Source: Pontibacterium granulatum
GTDB taxonomy: Bacteria; Pseudomonadota; Gammaproteobacteria; Pseudomonadales; Balneatricaceae
Direction of reading: 5' to 3'
DNA: 52,512 nucleotides
Assembly: GCF_029961155.1 (NCBI RefSeq)
Contig: NZ_JASBRH010000028.1
Coordinates: forward strand, 1 to 52,512
Shown here: positions 1-9,183 of the stretch, piece by piece
How the letters are laid out: each line of letters begins with the position of its first letter
Numbering within the stretch: position 1 is the stretch's first letter
Notes under the pieces: generated by a model
Seen by the model: only the letters and a program-made list of their open reading frames with translations
What the model was told of the DNA's origin: nothing
Database searches by the model: none
Translations under genes and position numbers: made by a program

Positions 1-6
1 AGCCAT
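1..6 (-). CDS. etfA: Start of etfA (ETF alpha subunit), runs off the left edge
   Basis: Only two codons are visible. On the minus strand the sequence after the etfB stop reads GGGGTGATCTAATGGCT. That gives a Shine-Dalgarno-like GGGGTG followed by ATG GCT, 11 bases after the etfB stop codon. In nearly all proteobacteria etfA follows etfB directly in an operon, so these bases are most simply the start of etfA. The identity comes from gene order only, because no diagnostic residues are in the window. Confidence 0.5.
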
Positions 7-17
7 TAGATCACCCC

Positions 18-767
18 TTAAATTACTTTGGCTTCGTTTTTCAGTTTTTCGACCAGCTCATCCACGCTGCCGACTTTAATACCCGCCTGACGCTCAGCCG
101 GTGGAGTGACTTTCAGCAGTTTGGTGTGCTCTTTCAGCTCAACACCCAGGTCTGCAGGGGTTTTCACGTCCAGCGGCTTACGCTTCGCTTTCATGATGTT
201 TGGCAAAGACGCGTAGCGTGGCTCGTTCAGACGCAGGTCAGTGGTCACGATTGCTGGCAGGTTCAGGGCAACCGTCTGCAGACCGCCATCCACTTCGCGG
301 GTCACGTTGACTTTGTCACCCTCGATTTTCACTTCAGACGCGAACGTACCTTGTGGCATATCCAACAGTGCACCCAGCATCTGACCGGTCTGGTTGTTGT
401 CGGAGTCGATCGCCTGCTTACCCATGATCACCAGCTCAGGCTTCTCTTCGTCGATCACTTTCGCCAACAGCTTGGCCACGTTCAGAGACTCTGGGGAATC
501 TTCGGTTTCGATCTGAATACCACGGTCGGCACCCAGTGCCAGTGCAGTACGGATCTGTTCCTGGCACGCTTTCGGGCCGATGGACACAACCACGACCTCG
601 GAAGCCGTACCGGCTTCTCTCAGACGCACCGCTTCTTCCACGGCGATTTCACAAAACGGGTTCAGGGCCATTTTTACGTTGGCCAGATCCACATCACTGT
701 TATCAGACTTCACACGTACTTTGACGTTGTAGTCGATCACTCGCTTAACTGTTACAAGCACCTTCAT
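18..767 (-). CDS. etfB: Electron transfer flavoprotein beta subunit
   Basis: EtfB pairs with EtfA to form a soluble FAD/AMP flavoprotein that collects electrons from acyl-CoA dehydrogenases and hands them to ETF-quinone oxidoreductase. The 249-residue product has the usual family length. It begins [17 protein letters not shown] and carries the family signature VTREVDGG...[10 protein letters not shown] around residues 155-180, then [17 protein letters not shown]. That last stretch is the recognition loop whose leucine anchors acyl-CoA dehydrogenases in studied ETFs. The ATG at 767 is preferred to a TTG six bases upstream because it starts the conserved MKVLV and has AAAGGT before it. etfA follows 11 bases downstream, and ETF-QO is divergent. 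At least two acyl-CoA dehydrogenases in this window (22203-23360 and 33089-34255) would be its electron donors. Confidence 0.96.
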   Translation of the reverse strand: MKVLVTVKRVIDYNVKVRVKSDNSDVDLANVKMALNPFCEIAVEEAVRLREAGTASEVVVVSIGPKACQEQIRTALALGADRGIQIETEDSPESLNVAKLLAKVIDEEKPELVIMGKQAIDSDNNQTGQMLGALLDMPQGTFASEVKIEGDKVNVTREVDGGLQTVALNLPAIVTTDLRLNEPRYASLPNIMKAKRKPLDVKTPADLGVELKEHTKLLKVTPPAERQAGIKVGSVDELVEKLKNEAKVI

Positions 768-867
768 CAGCAAAGACCTTTTATCTGTCGTTCTTCTTTG
801 TATGCTTTTACTGTTGGGTTAGATAACGCCTTGTTCAGTAGCTATACACTAGGAACCAGCTCTTTTT

Positions 868-885
868 CTAAGTGGTTTCCCTAAT
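868..885 (-). promoter_or_regulatory. Recurrent motif ATTAGGGAAACCACTTAG upstream of etfB
   Basis: Read on the minus strand, these 18 bases match the copy at 967-984 (on the other strand) at 16 of 18 positions. They lie about 100 bp upstream of the etfB start. Its right half overlaps a weak -10-like TAGAAA. The binding protein is unknown to me; the case rests on recurrence in several promoter regions of this window. Confidence 0.4.
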
Positions 886-966
886 CATACCCAACCCTTG
901 CAAATAAGCAATAACCCTTACAAACAAATTTATACCCCCTTGGGCTAATAACAAAACGGTTCCAAT

Positions 967-987
967 ATTAGGGAAAACACTTATAAT
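967..987 (+). promoter_or_regulatory. Motif ATTAGGGAAAACACTTAT with a consensus -10 box, ETF-QO promoter
   Basis: The 18-base motif runs from 967 to 984 and overlaps a perfect TATAAT at 982-987, about 180 bp before the ETF-QO start codon. This is the best promoter candidate in the 400-bp divergent region 768-1167. The rest of that region holds other AGGG-rich copies on the minus strand (around 905-945) and a doubtful 17-codon ORF at 1040-1093. The -10 call is by eye; no clear -35 box is visible. Confidence 0.45.
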
Positions 988-1167
988 TAAGTTAACCTGA
1001 TATAACAGAGCGCCGGTTTGCTAACAAAGACAGGCCTCTATGGAATCCATATCCACTTTCCTGGCCCTGCAGTCGCAGCCAAAGAGGACGTGAGCAACGG
1101 CTTTCACTATGAGATAGTCTGGGTTCCAAAATAACAACAAAGAAACTGAGTTTGGGGAGATCTACCG

Positions 1168-2817
1168 ATGACCCGTGAGTCGATGGAGTTTGATGTTGTA
1201 ATCGTAGGTGCAGGCCCTGCAGGTCTGTCTACTGCGTGCCGCCTGATGCAACTGGCGCAGGAGAAGGAGCAGGAACTGACGGTCTGCGTCGTAGAAAAAG
1301 GCTCTGAAGTAGGTGCGCACATCCTGTCCGGTGCGGTAATTGAATCCCGTGCGCTGGACGAACTGTTCCCTGACTGGAAAGAACAGGGTGCCCCGCTGAA
1401 CACGGCGGTAACAGAAGATGAAGTTTACCTGCTGAAAGACGCAGAAAACGGCACCAAGATCCCTAACGCGTTTGTGCCAAAGACCATGCACAACGATGGT
1501 AACTACATCGTAAGTCTGGGCAACGTAGCCCGCTGGCTAGCAGAACGCGCAGAAGAACTGGGCGTAGAGATTTTCCCTGGCTTCGCAGCCTCCGAAGTAC
1601 TTTACAATGAAGATGGCAGCGTAAAAGGTATCGCCACCGGTGACATGGGTATCGGCATGGATGGCGAACAGAAAGACAGCTACATGCCAGGCATGGAGCT
1701 GCACGCCAAATACACTATCTTCTCTGAAGGTTGCCGTGGCCACCTGGGCAAGCAGCTGATCAACAAATTCAACCTGGATTCTGACGCAGACGCCCAGCAC
1801 TACGGTATCGGCGTTAAAGAGCTTTGGGATATCCCCGCCGAGCAGCACAAGCCAGGCCTGGTCGTGCACGGTTCCGGCTGGCCACTGGACAAAAACACCA
1901 GCGGCGGTTTCTTCCTGTACCACACCGATGACTGCCAGGTGGTAGTCGGTCTGATCGTTGACCTGAATTATTCCAACCCGTACATCAGCCCGTTTGATGA
2001 GTTCCAGCGCCTGAAGCACCATCCGGTGCTGAAACGTCACCTGGAAGGCGGCACCCGCGTGTCTTACGGTGCACGTGCGATCACCAAAGGTGGTTTCAAC
2101 TCTCTACCGAAGATGACCTTCCCGGGCGGCCTGGTTGTAGGCTGTAATGCAGGCACCCTGAACTTCAGCAAGATCAAGGGCACCCACACCGCGATGAAAT
2201 CCGGCATGCTGGCCGCAGAAGCGATGTTCGAAGCGCTGAGTGCCGGTTGCGAAGGCGGCAAGGAACTGACCCGCTACGAAGAGCTGTTCAAAGATTCATG
2301 GCTGTACGACGAACTGTTCCGCTCCCGTAACTTCGGCCCGGCGATGCACAAGTTTGGCGCGATCCTGGGTGGTGCATTCAATTACATCGACCAGAATATC
2401 TTTGGCGGCAAACTGCCTGTGACCCTGCATGATAACCATGAAGACTACGCACAGATGCAGCCTGCCAGCAACTTCCAGCCGATCGAGTACCCTAAACCGG
2501 ATGGCAAACTGAGCTTCGACAAGCTGTCTTCCGTGTTCCTGTCAAACACCAACCACGAAGAAGACCAGCCTTGTCACCTGACGCTGAAGGATGCGGACAT
2601 TCCGCTGAAACAGAACCTGCCTACCTATGCGGAACCGGCACAGCGCTACTGCCCTGCCGGCGTGTATGAAGTGGTGGAAGATGAAGGCGGCCCGCGCTTC
2701 CAGATCAACGCGCAGAACTGCCTGCACTGTAAAACCTGCGACATCAAGGACCCAGCCCAGAACATTACCTGGGTAACCCCTGAAGGCATGGGCGGCCCTA
2801 ACTATCCGAATATGTAA
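1168..2817 (+). CDS. Electron transfer flavoprotein-ubiquinone oxidoreductase
   Basis: This membrane-associated FAD and 4Fe-4S protein oxidises reduced ETF and reduces ubiquinone, linking fatty-acid and branched-chain acyl-CoA oxidation to respiration. The 549-residue product matches the family length. The FAD-binding GAGPAG lies at residues 14-19. The C-terminal region holds the cluster cysteines: a CPAGVYE motif, then CLHCKTCDIKDPAQNITW. The start has GGGGAGA eight bases upstream. A bidirectional terminator follows at 2835-2865. Placed divergently from etfBA, it completes the electron chain for the acyl-CoA dehydrogenases of the mms and liu clusters. No truncation or missing cluster ligand was noticed. 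Confidence 0.96.
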   Translation: MTRESMEFDVVIVGAGPAGLSTACRLMQLAQEKEQELTVCVVEKGSEVGAHILSGAVIESRALDELFPDWKEQGAPLNTAVTEDEVYLLKDAENGTKIPNAFVPKTMHNDGNYIVSLGNVARWLAERAEELGVEIFPGFAASEVLYNEDGSVKGIATGDMGIGMDGEQKDSYMPGMELHAKYTIFSEGCRGHLGKQLINKFNLDSDADAQHYGIGVKELWDIPAEQHKPGLVVHGSGWPLDKNTSGGFFLYHTDDCQVVVGLIVDLNYSNPYISPFDEFQRLKHHPVLKRHLEGGTRVSYGARAITKGGFNSLPKMTFPGGLVVGCNAGTLNFSKIKGTHTAMKSGMLAAEAMFEALSAGCEGGKELTRYEELFKDSWLYDELFRSRNFGPAMHKFGAILGGAFNYIDQNIFGGKLPVTLHDNHEDYAQMQPASNFQPIEYPKPDGKLSFDKLSSVFLSNTNHEEDQPCHLTLKDADIPLKQNLPTYAEPAQRYCPAGVYEVVEDEGGPRFQINAQNCLHCKTCDIKDPAQNITWVTPEGMGGPNYPNM

Positions 2818-2834
2818 TCTCAGTACGTGAGATA

Positions 2835-2865
2835 AAAAACGGCGGGTAATTTACCCGCCGTTTTT
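2835..2865. terminator. Bidirectional rho-independent terminator
   Basis: AACGGCGGG pairs with CCCGCCGTT around an AT-rich loop, with an A-run on the left and a T-run on the right. It lies between the convergent ends of ETF-QO and the LysR gene, so it can serve both strands. Confidence 0.9.
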
Positions 2866-2891
2866 GTTTGTGTAAGGCATTGGATTCGGGT

Positions 2892-3812
2892 CTAGTCCGT
2901 CAGCGTATGGAACAACCCTGCAATCTGCTCCCGCATCCACTGGTGTTCCACATCGGCGTGATAGCGCCGGTGCCATAACAGCCTGATCGCCACCGGCTCC
3001 AGCTCACTGAACGGCAACGACAGCGCAGTAATCTCCTGCGATCTCGGCAACACCGGGAACACGCGTTTACCTGCAATCATGGCCAGGTTGGAATCACATA
3101 AGGCGTTCATCGCTGTCATCAGGTTGTTAGTCTCCAGCATCACATCGCGACTCAGTTCCTTGCCAAAGAGCAACTGGTCCAGCTGGCGATGCTCGTTAAA
3201 TCCAGGAATCCAGAAATGGATAAACGGCAGCCCCGCAAACTGCTCTAAACTCATCGGCGCACGGGCCAACGGATGATTCCGGCGCAACAAACACACCGGC
3301 TCTTCGTAACAGATCACCTTGGAATGGATATTGGCAGGTGCCTCATCCCCCAGATTCAGAATGAAGTCCAGTTGCCCGGATGCCAGTGACTCCATACTGT
3401 AGGTTTCCAGATTGACGATCTTCAAGCGGACATGGGGTGCCGTTTCTTTGAGCGCGTCTAAAAGCGGCGCCACAACAACCTGCGAGAACAGATCCAGCAT
3501 GCCGATACGGAACGTTCTTCTTAGCTGAGAGGGGTCGACCTTCACCGGCGCCACCAACCGCAACATATCATCCAGCAACGGACGCAACATCTGATGCAAC
3601 TGTTCTGCTCTTGGCGACGGAGCCAGACCATGGGACTGACGAATGAATAGCTCATCACCAAACAGCTGACGCAAGCGCTGCAGGTTGCGGCTCATAGCCG
3701 GTTGTGACAGATCCAGCCGTTCCGCCGCACGTGATACGCTGCGTTCCTCCATCAACGCGTTAAACGCCACCAGCAAGCGCAGATCAATCCGTCCCAGATC
3801 ATCCAGATTCAT
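2892..3812 (-). CDS. LysR-family transcriptional regulator, last gene of the RND operon
   Basis: A 306-residue protein with the LysR N-terminal winged HTH (LDLRLLVAFNALMEERSVSRAAERLDLSQPAMSRNL, roughly residues 10-45 with the core matching the family), then a periplasmic-binding-like effector domain from about residue 90. The start codon lies five bases after the stop of the RND pump gene. No strong Shine-Dalgarno sequence is seen, so translational coupling is likely. A LysR regulator at the distal end of the operon it probably controls is less common than a divergent position. The ligand cannot be inferred from sequence. The gene ends 27 bases before the shared terminator. Confidence 0.9.
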   Translation of the reverse strand: MNLDDLGRIDLRLLVAFNALMEERSVSRAAERLDLSQPAMSRNLQRLRQLFGDELFIRQSHGLAPSPRAEQLHQMLRPLLDDMLRLVAPVKVDPSQLRRTFRIGMLDLFSQVVVAPLLDALKETAPHVRLKIVNLETYSMESLASGQLDFILNLGDEAPANIHSKVICYEEPVCLLRRNHPLARAPMSLEQFAGLPFIHFWIPGFNEHRQLDQLLFGKELSRDVMLETNNLMTAMNALCDSNLAMIAGKRVFPVLPRSQEITALSLPFSELEPVAIRLLWHRRYHADVEHQWMREQIAGLFHTLTD

Positions 3813-3817
3813 TCCGA

Positions 3818-6800
3818 TTATTTTTCCATCAGGTTTCGATAACGAATACCGTACACCATCGCGTACAGCACCGGTACCACGATCAGGGTCAGTACCGTGG
3901 CGATACCCAGACCAAAGGTGATCACCACCGCCATGCTGGCGAAGAAGTCGTCAAACAGCAGCGGTATCATCCCCAGGATGGTTGTTATAGCCGCCATACA
4001 TACCGGTCGTACACGACTGACTGCAGACTCGAAAACCGCCTGATACGGTTCCTGCCCGGAGTCCAACGCCAGGTTAATCTGATCCAACAAGACAATACCG
4101 TTCTTCAGCAACATGCCCGACAGACTGAGGAACCCAAGCAGCGCCATAAAGCCAAACGGCAGATCCAGCACCAGCAACCCGAGCGTCACACCGGTGATTG
4201 CCAGCGGTACCGTCGCCCAGATCACCAACGCCTTGCGTAATGCATTAAACAGCAAGACCGTAATCACAAACATACTCAGGAAACCGATCGGCATCGCTTC
4301 CAACAGCGGCGCCTGTGCATCTCGTGAGCTCTCGTATTCACCGCCCCATTCCAGGCTATATCCGGCTGGCAACTCGATCGCCTCGATCTGTGGTTGCACG
4401 CGGCTCAGCAGTGCACTGGCAGGCTCTTCGCTTAACGGATCGGGATCTGCCAGCACGGTGATGGTTCGCTTACGATCACGACGCATGATCAGTGAGTCTT
4501 CCCACTCCACATCAAAACCACCCACGATCTGCTCTACCGGAATGTACGACTGGTATACCGGACTCCAGACTTTCAGATCTGGCAGGTTATCGATATTCAG
4601 GCGTTCCTCATCTGGCGTGCGGGCGACAATTGGCATCAGGGTTGCGCCGTCACGATACAGGCCAATCGTCTTGCCACTGAAATTCATCTGCAGCATCGAG
4701 TCCAGATCCTGTTTACTCACACCGACCCTGCGCGCCTGAGCTTCTTGGAACTGTGGTCGAATGACCTTGCTACGTTCGCGCCAGTCATGGCGAATATTAG
4801 CGGCCATTGGATCTGCCTGAAGCACCGACTGCACTTCAGTTGCCAAAACACGGAGTTGATCGGGTTCCGGCCCACTGATCCGCACCTCGATTTTGGCATT
4901 GGTGGACGGACCGATTTCAAGACGCTTCAGTTTGAACTGGGCATGGCTGTATTCGTCTGCCAGATGTGTGTTGAGGTCCTGCATCAGACTGCCAATCCCT
5001 TCGGTATCGTGGGTGCGGATCAACAGCTGACTATAGGCGGCGTAACTCTTCTCCGGCCCATAAGTCAGCATGAAACGCAGGGCTCCTTTACCGGTGGTTG
5101 TCGCCACATACTCCACACGCGCGTCTTCCATCAACCAGGCCTCGATCTCCGCTGTTTCTGCGGCGGTATCACGGATATCAGAACCCTGCACACGCCAGTA
5201 GTCCACCAGAAACATCGGCGTGGTCGATGCCGGGAAGAAAACCTGTTTTACCGAACCAAAGCCCACCACCGCGACCACGGTCGCAGCCAGCACAACCGCT
5301 ACGGTTCCCCAGCGGAAGCGCATACAGAGATCCAGCAGCCAGCGATAGGCAGTAAAGAACAATCCCTGGTAGGGATCATCCATGCCCTCCTCCGCTTCAT
5401 CGACCACTGCTTCTCCAAAAAAGAGACTGCAGAAGAAAGGCGTCAGGGTAATGGCCGTTACCCAGGAGAGCATCAACGAGATCAACAATACGTAGAACAG
5501 CGAGCCTGCAAATTCACCGGTGGCGTCCGGCGACAGACCAATCGGCGCAAACGCAATTACAGCAATTACGGTTGCCCCCAGCAGTGGCCACTGGGTGTGA
5601 CGCACAATAAGACTCGCCGCTTCCACCCGATCCAGGCCACGCTTCATGTTGATCAGAACACCCTCCGTCACCACGATGGCGTTATCCACCAGCATCCCCA
5701 GCGCGATAATCAGCGCCCCCAGCGAGATACGCTGCAGATCGATGGCAAAAACCTTCATAAAGATAAAGGTGCCAAGGATGGTCAGCAGCAGGATCAGGCC
5801 GATCAATACACCGCTGCGCACGCCCATAAATACCAGCAACACCAGGATGACGATGCCGACAGCCGCGGCCAGGTTATAGAGGAAGCTGTTGACCGACTTT
5901 TCAACTTCCTGGGGCTGGTTGTAGAGCTGGGAGACTTCCATCCCAATAGGCCGGGCATACTCCAGCTCGGTAAGACGTTCATCGATCGCAGCACCAACGT
6001 CCACCACATTCACGCCGGACGCAAAGGAGATACCCAGATGCAGTGATGGCTGGTTATTGAAGCTGACCAGATTACTGGGTACTTCCGCGTAACCACGCTT
6101 GATGTCTGCCACATCCCCCAAGCGGATCAGCTCGCTCTGGCCGGGCTCGCTGAGAATCAGCTCTTCCAGCTCGCCAATATCGGTAAACTCACCGGTTGGC
6201 GAGATACGGATATACTCGCTGCCCACACGAACGTAACCCGCGTTGGAGACGACATTCTGTGTTGCCAACAGGTTGTAGATGGTATTCAGGTTAATCCCCA
6301 GGTTGTTCAGCTTGATACGGGAGATTTCGAGCTGCACCTCTTCGCGCTGGCGACCCGCCTGCTCAACTTTGCCCACACCCGGCACCAGCACCAGTTCTCG
6401 ACGCAAGAAGTCTGCGTAGTCGGCGAGCTCTTCGTATTGATAGCCATCCCCCGTAACCGCCAGAAGAACGCCGTACACATCCCCAAAATCATCATTGATC
6501 AGCGGGGTGCCGACACCTGGTGGCAGGTTAGGTTGGTAATCGTTTACCTTACGTCGCAACTCATCCCAGATCTGGCGCAGCTCTTCACCGGCATAAATGC
6601 TCTTCATCTCTACCGTAATCTGCGACATCCCTGGCGAACTGATGGAGCGAACGCTATCCACATAGGCCAACTGCTGTACAACGTTCTCCAACGGAAAGGT
6701 GACTTCCTCTTCCACCTGCATGGCGGAAGCGCCTGGATAGCCGGTAATGATCATCGCCTCCTTGATGGTGAACTCCGGGTCTTCCAGCTGCCCTAATCCC

Positions 6801-6889
6801 AAAAAAGACACGCTGCCGCCCACCAACAGCAGCAAGGCCACCATCCAACTGGTGACCTTATGACGGATAAAGTATTCAGCGCTGTTCAT
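3818..6889 (-). CDS. RND efflux transporter, inner-membrane permease
   Basis: A 1023-residue proton-driven RND pump of the AcrB/CzcA superfamily, expected to work with the adjacent adaptor and an outer-membrane channel encoded elsewhere. It begins MNSAEYFIRHKVTSWMVALL, with the first membrane helix near residues 15-35. Two large periplasmic regions and two sets of membrane helices follow. The RND motif segment GALIIALGMLVDNAIVVTEG carries the aspartate of the proton relay, and a second helix block ends the protein. The start at 6889 overlaps the adaptor stop by one base (TGATG). An upstream in-frame ATG at 6913 would overlap the adaptor by 25 bases and is less likely. The sequence style (LEDPEFTIKEAMI near the N-terminus) is that of the broad multidrug group rather than a metal pump. 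The substrate is unknown. Confidence 0.93.
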   Translation of the reverse strand: MNSAEYFIRHKVTSWMVALLLLVGGSVSFLGLGQLEDPEFTIKEAMIITGYPGASAMQVEEEVTFPLENVVQQLAYVDSVRSISSPGMSQITVEMKSIYAGEELRQIWDELRRKVNDYQPNLPPGVGTPLINDDFGDVYGVLLAVTGDGYQYEELADYADFLRRELVLVPGVGKVEQAGRQREEVQLEISRIKLNNLGINLNTIYNLLATQNVVSNAGYVRVGSEYIRISPTGEFTDIGELEELILSEPGQSELIRLGDVADIKRGYAEVPSNLVSFNNQPSLHLGISFASGVNVVDVGAAIDERLTELEYARPIGMEVSQLYNQPQEVEKSVNSFLYNLAAAVGIVILVLLVFMGVRSGVLIGLILLLTILGTFIFMKVFAIDLQRISLGALIIALGMLVDNAIVVTEGVLINMKRGLDRVEAASLIVRHTQWPLLGATVIAVIAFAPIGLSPDATGEFAGSLFYVLLISLMLSWVTAITLTPFFCSLFFGEAVVDEAEEGMDDPYQGLFFTAYRWLLDLCMRFRWGTVAVVLAATVVAVVGFGSVKQVFFPASTTPMFLVDYWRVQGSDIRDTAAETAEIEAWLMEDARVEYVATTTGKGALRFMLTYGPEKSYAAYSQLLIRTHDTEGIGSLMQDLNTHLADEYSHAQFKLKRLEIGPSTNAKIEVRISGPEPDQLRVLATEVQSVLQADPMAANIRHDWRERSKVIRPQFQEAQARRVGVSKQDLDSMLQMNFSGKTIGLYRDGATLMPIVARTPDEERLNIDNLPDLKVWSPVYQSYIPVEQIVGGFDVEWEDSLIMRRDRKRTITVLADPDPLSEEPASALLSRVQPQIEAIELPAGYSLEWGGEYESSRDAQAPLLEAMPIGFLSMFVITVLLFNALRKALVIWATVPLAITGVTLGLLVLDLPFGFMALLGFLSLSGMLLKNGIVLLDQINLALDSGQEPYQAVFESAVSRVRPVCMAAITTILGMIPLLFDDFFASMAVVITFGLGIATVLTLIVVPVLYAMVYGIRYRNLMEK

Positions 6890-7980
6890 CAGATACCACG
6901 CTCCCGCTTCCACTGACGAACCTTCATCCCTTCGCGCAGGTGGTGAACCCCTGCAGTTACCACAATGTCACCGGCACTCAAACCAGACAGAATCTCAATG
7001 CCGTTGGAGGTAATTTCACCTATCTCCACATCAAACCGGCTCACCTTCATCGTCTCCGGTGATACCTTCCAGATCTGACGAAGGTTGCTGTTCAGGGGCG
7101 TATCCTCAGCCGCAAATACCGCTTCCACCGGCAGTACGAAGCGCAAGGTGTCCAACTCAAAGACGCGATTTAGGTCAAACCGCACCGACGCAGTCATACC
7201 GGGAAATACCTCCAGTGATCCGGGGCGTAGCATGCTCAGCGTCACGGAATAGGAACCGGTCTTAGGATCGGCCTCTGCCGTCCGCTCGCGATACTCGGCT
7301 TTAAAGCTCTGGTCCGGCAGTGCATCAAAGAAGATATCCGCCCTTTGCTCACGCGCATCCGGCTTGGTCGGCAATGCAGCGATCCATTCAGGCACCTGGA
7401 ATTCGATATCAATCTGGTCACCCGACTGAATCACGATAACCGGTTCCTTGGCTTGCACATTCTGATAGTTGTCGACCATGCGCTGAGAAATGGTGCCATC
7501 GTAGGGAGCGCGCAGTTCGGTATATTTCATGTCCAGCTCTGCACGCCGCAATGCCGCACGCGCAACGTCCAGCTCGGCACGCTTTTCATCGTACTGGGCA
7601 GCCGATACCAGCTTGCGCTTCAGCATCTTATCAAAGCGGTCGTACTGGGCCTTCGCAAGACGATACTGAGCACGCCTCTGGTCAAGCACGACTTGGTAAT
7701 CGGCCGGATCCAGACGGGCCAAAAGCTGGCCTTTCGTTACCGGCTGCCCCTCCTGAATCACCAGATCGTTCAACTCACCTGGAATTCGAAAAGCGAGTTC
7801 CGTTCGCGACGTGGCTTTAACCTCTGCGGGAAAAGTCCGGATCTGTTGATCGAGGGGATTTTCAATCGTCAGCAATTTGGCAGGACGCACGATCTCCTGC
7901 CTGGAACCGGTCTCCTGCGCCTGCGCAGTTCCAAGGAATAGAATGCCGGACACAACCAGCATCAGTTTTCGCCAAAGCAC
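6889..7980 (-). CDS. RND efflux periplasmic adaptor (membrane fusion protein)
   Basis: A 363-residue adaptor of the HlyD/AcrA type that would bridge the RND pump and an outer-membrane channel. An N-terminal signal peptide ends near AQA-QE (about residue 22). No lipobox cysteine is present, so it is probably a secreted rather than lipidated adaptor. A lipoyl-like half motif (LNDLVIQEGQPVTKGQLLARLD), a coiled-coil hairpin (about 105-150) and a second half motif (LRAPYDGTIS) follow in the usual order, then beta-barrel domains. A GTG start at 7980 is chosen because GAGG stands eight bases upstream and the basic WRK stretch is kept. The internal ATG at 7962 lacks a ribosome site. First gene of the adaptor-pump-LysR operon; no outer-membrane factor is nearby. 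Confidence 0.92.
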   Translation of the reverse strand: MLWRKLMLVVSGILFLGTAQAQETGSRQEIVRPAKLLTIENPLDQQIRTFPAEVKATSRTELAFRIPGELNDLVIQEGQPVTKGQLLARLDPADYQVVLDQRRAQYRLAKAQYDRFDKMLKRKLVSAAQYDEKRAELDVARAALRRAELDMKYTELRAPYDGTISQRMVDNYQNVQAKEPVIVIQSGDQIDIEFQVPEWIAALPTKPDAREQRADIFFDALPDQSFKAEYRERTAEADPKTGSYSVTLSMLRPGSLEVFPGMTASVRFDLNRVFELDTLRFVLPVEAVFAAEDTPLNSNLRQIWKVSPETMKVSRFDVEIGEITSNGIEILSGLSAGDIVVTAGVHHLREGMKVRQWKRERGI

Positions 7981-8266
7981 GGATTCGACCTCGTTAATTC
8001 GGTGGAAAAATATTTACACAACATACAGAGTTAAGTATGGAACAAAAACAAAACGACACAGATAGATGATATGCACGCGGCGCATATCTCAACGACATAA
8101 ATTCACTCGATTTGGACTGCTCAAGTCCGTCTCGGATTAGACCACTGTGACAGAGGCGATAGGACCAAGCCTCCTTCAGCGTTATGCACTTGATAACCAT
8201 CAACGCCGCTACGGGCCTTCGAGGCTACCCTGCCTTCCCTTCTAACAATAAGAATGAGGCGCCGCG

Positions 8267-9166
8267 ATGGATCTGACCCGATATGTGAATACCTTTGGTA
8301 AGGCCATGCGCCGCAAACATGGCTGCAAAGTCCATAAGGTGTCGATCAACGCCGCATTCACCTGCCCTAACCGTGACGCCACCAAAGGGATAGGCGGATG
8401 CACCTTCTGCAACAACGCCTCGTTTAACGTCAACGCGCAAAACGCGCCAACCATTGATCAACAGTTGTGTGAGGGTAAAGCGGTGGTCGGCCGCAAAAAG
8501 AACGCCAGTAAATTCATCGCCTACTTCCAGGCCTATACCAGCACGTACGGCGACGTTGCGCTGCTTGAACAGCGGTATGAACAGGCGCTCCGTACACCCG
8601 ATGTGGTTGGTCTCTCGATTGGGACCCGCCCGGACTGCGTACCGGATGAGGTGCTACGGCTGCTGGCCCGCTATCAGGAACAGGGTCATGAAGTGTGGCT
8701 GGAATTGGGGTTGCAGTCAGCAAATGACGAAGTACTGAGGCAGGTCAATCGCGGCCATGACGTTGCCTGCTATAAAGACGCCATTAAACGCGCAAAGTCA
8801 TTCGGATTGCAGGTATGCACCCATCTGATTGTGGGCCTCCCCGGAGAAACACCCGAAGCCAGCGTCGATGCAGCTGCAATGACCACCGACCACAACAGTG
8901 ATGGTTTGAAAATCCACCCACTGCATGTGGTGAAAGGCACCCAGATGGCCCGCCAGTTAAAGCAAGGCGGGATCCCGTCACTGAGCCAGGAGCAATATGT
9001 GGATGTAGTCACCCGGATTATCCGGCAAGCACCTGACGAGCAAACGTTCCACCGCCTGACCGGGACAGCTAATGAGCAACTGCTGCTCGCGCCCCAATGG
9101 TGCCAACGTAAGTGGTCTGTACTGAACGCAATTTATCACCGGCTGGCCGCATGCCCGGCCACATAG
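8267..9166 (+). CDS. yhcC: YhcC-like radical SAM protein (TIGR01212 family)
   Basis: A 299-residue radical SAM protein of the YhcC family, whose biochemical role is not settled. The three cluster cysteines are C33, C45 and C48, in the family's C-x11-C-x2-C arrangement (FTCPNRDATKGIGGCTFCNN) rather than the usual CxxxCxxC. Family features such as SIGTRPDCVPDEVL, the WLELGLQS stretch and VCTHLIVGLPGE are all present. The gene is followed 17 bases later by a second radical SAM gene, probably in one operon. Upstream, 7981-8266 separates it from the divergent efflux operon. That gap holds a GAGGC/GCCTC hairpin near 8150-8172, but nothing recognisable as a riboswitch. Confidence 0.9.
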   Translation: MDLTRYVNTFGKAMRRKHGCKVHKVSINAAFTCPNRDATKGIGGCTFCNNASFNVNAQNAPTIDQQLCEGKAVVGRKKNASKFIAYFQAYTSTYGDVALLEQRYEQALRTPDVVGLSIGTRPDCVPDEVLRLLARYQEQGHEVWLELGLQSANDEVLRQVNRGHDVACYKDAIKRAKSFGLQVCTHLIVGLPGETPEASVDAAAMTTDHNSDGLKIHPLHVVKGTQMARQLKQGGIPSLSQEQYVDVVTRIIRQAPDEQTFHRLTGTANEQLLLAPQWCQRKWSVLNAIYHRLAACPAT

Positions 9167-9183
9167 AGATGTAAGCAATACCG

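Noticed and set aside
815-835. GTTAGATAACGCC, attC-like core in the etf intergenic region
   Set aside because: No complementary partner arm and no cassette structure around it.
1040-1093. 17-codon ORF in the etf divergent region
   Set aside because: Only a weak AGG upstream and no conserved features; not enough to call a leader peptide.
8090-8266. Possible riboswitch or structured RNA before yhcC
   Set aside because: One GAGGC/GCCTC stem, but no recognisable conserved core of any known class.
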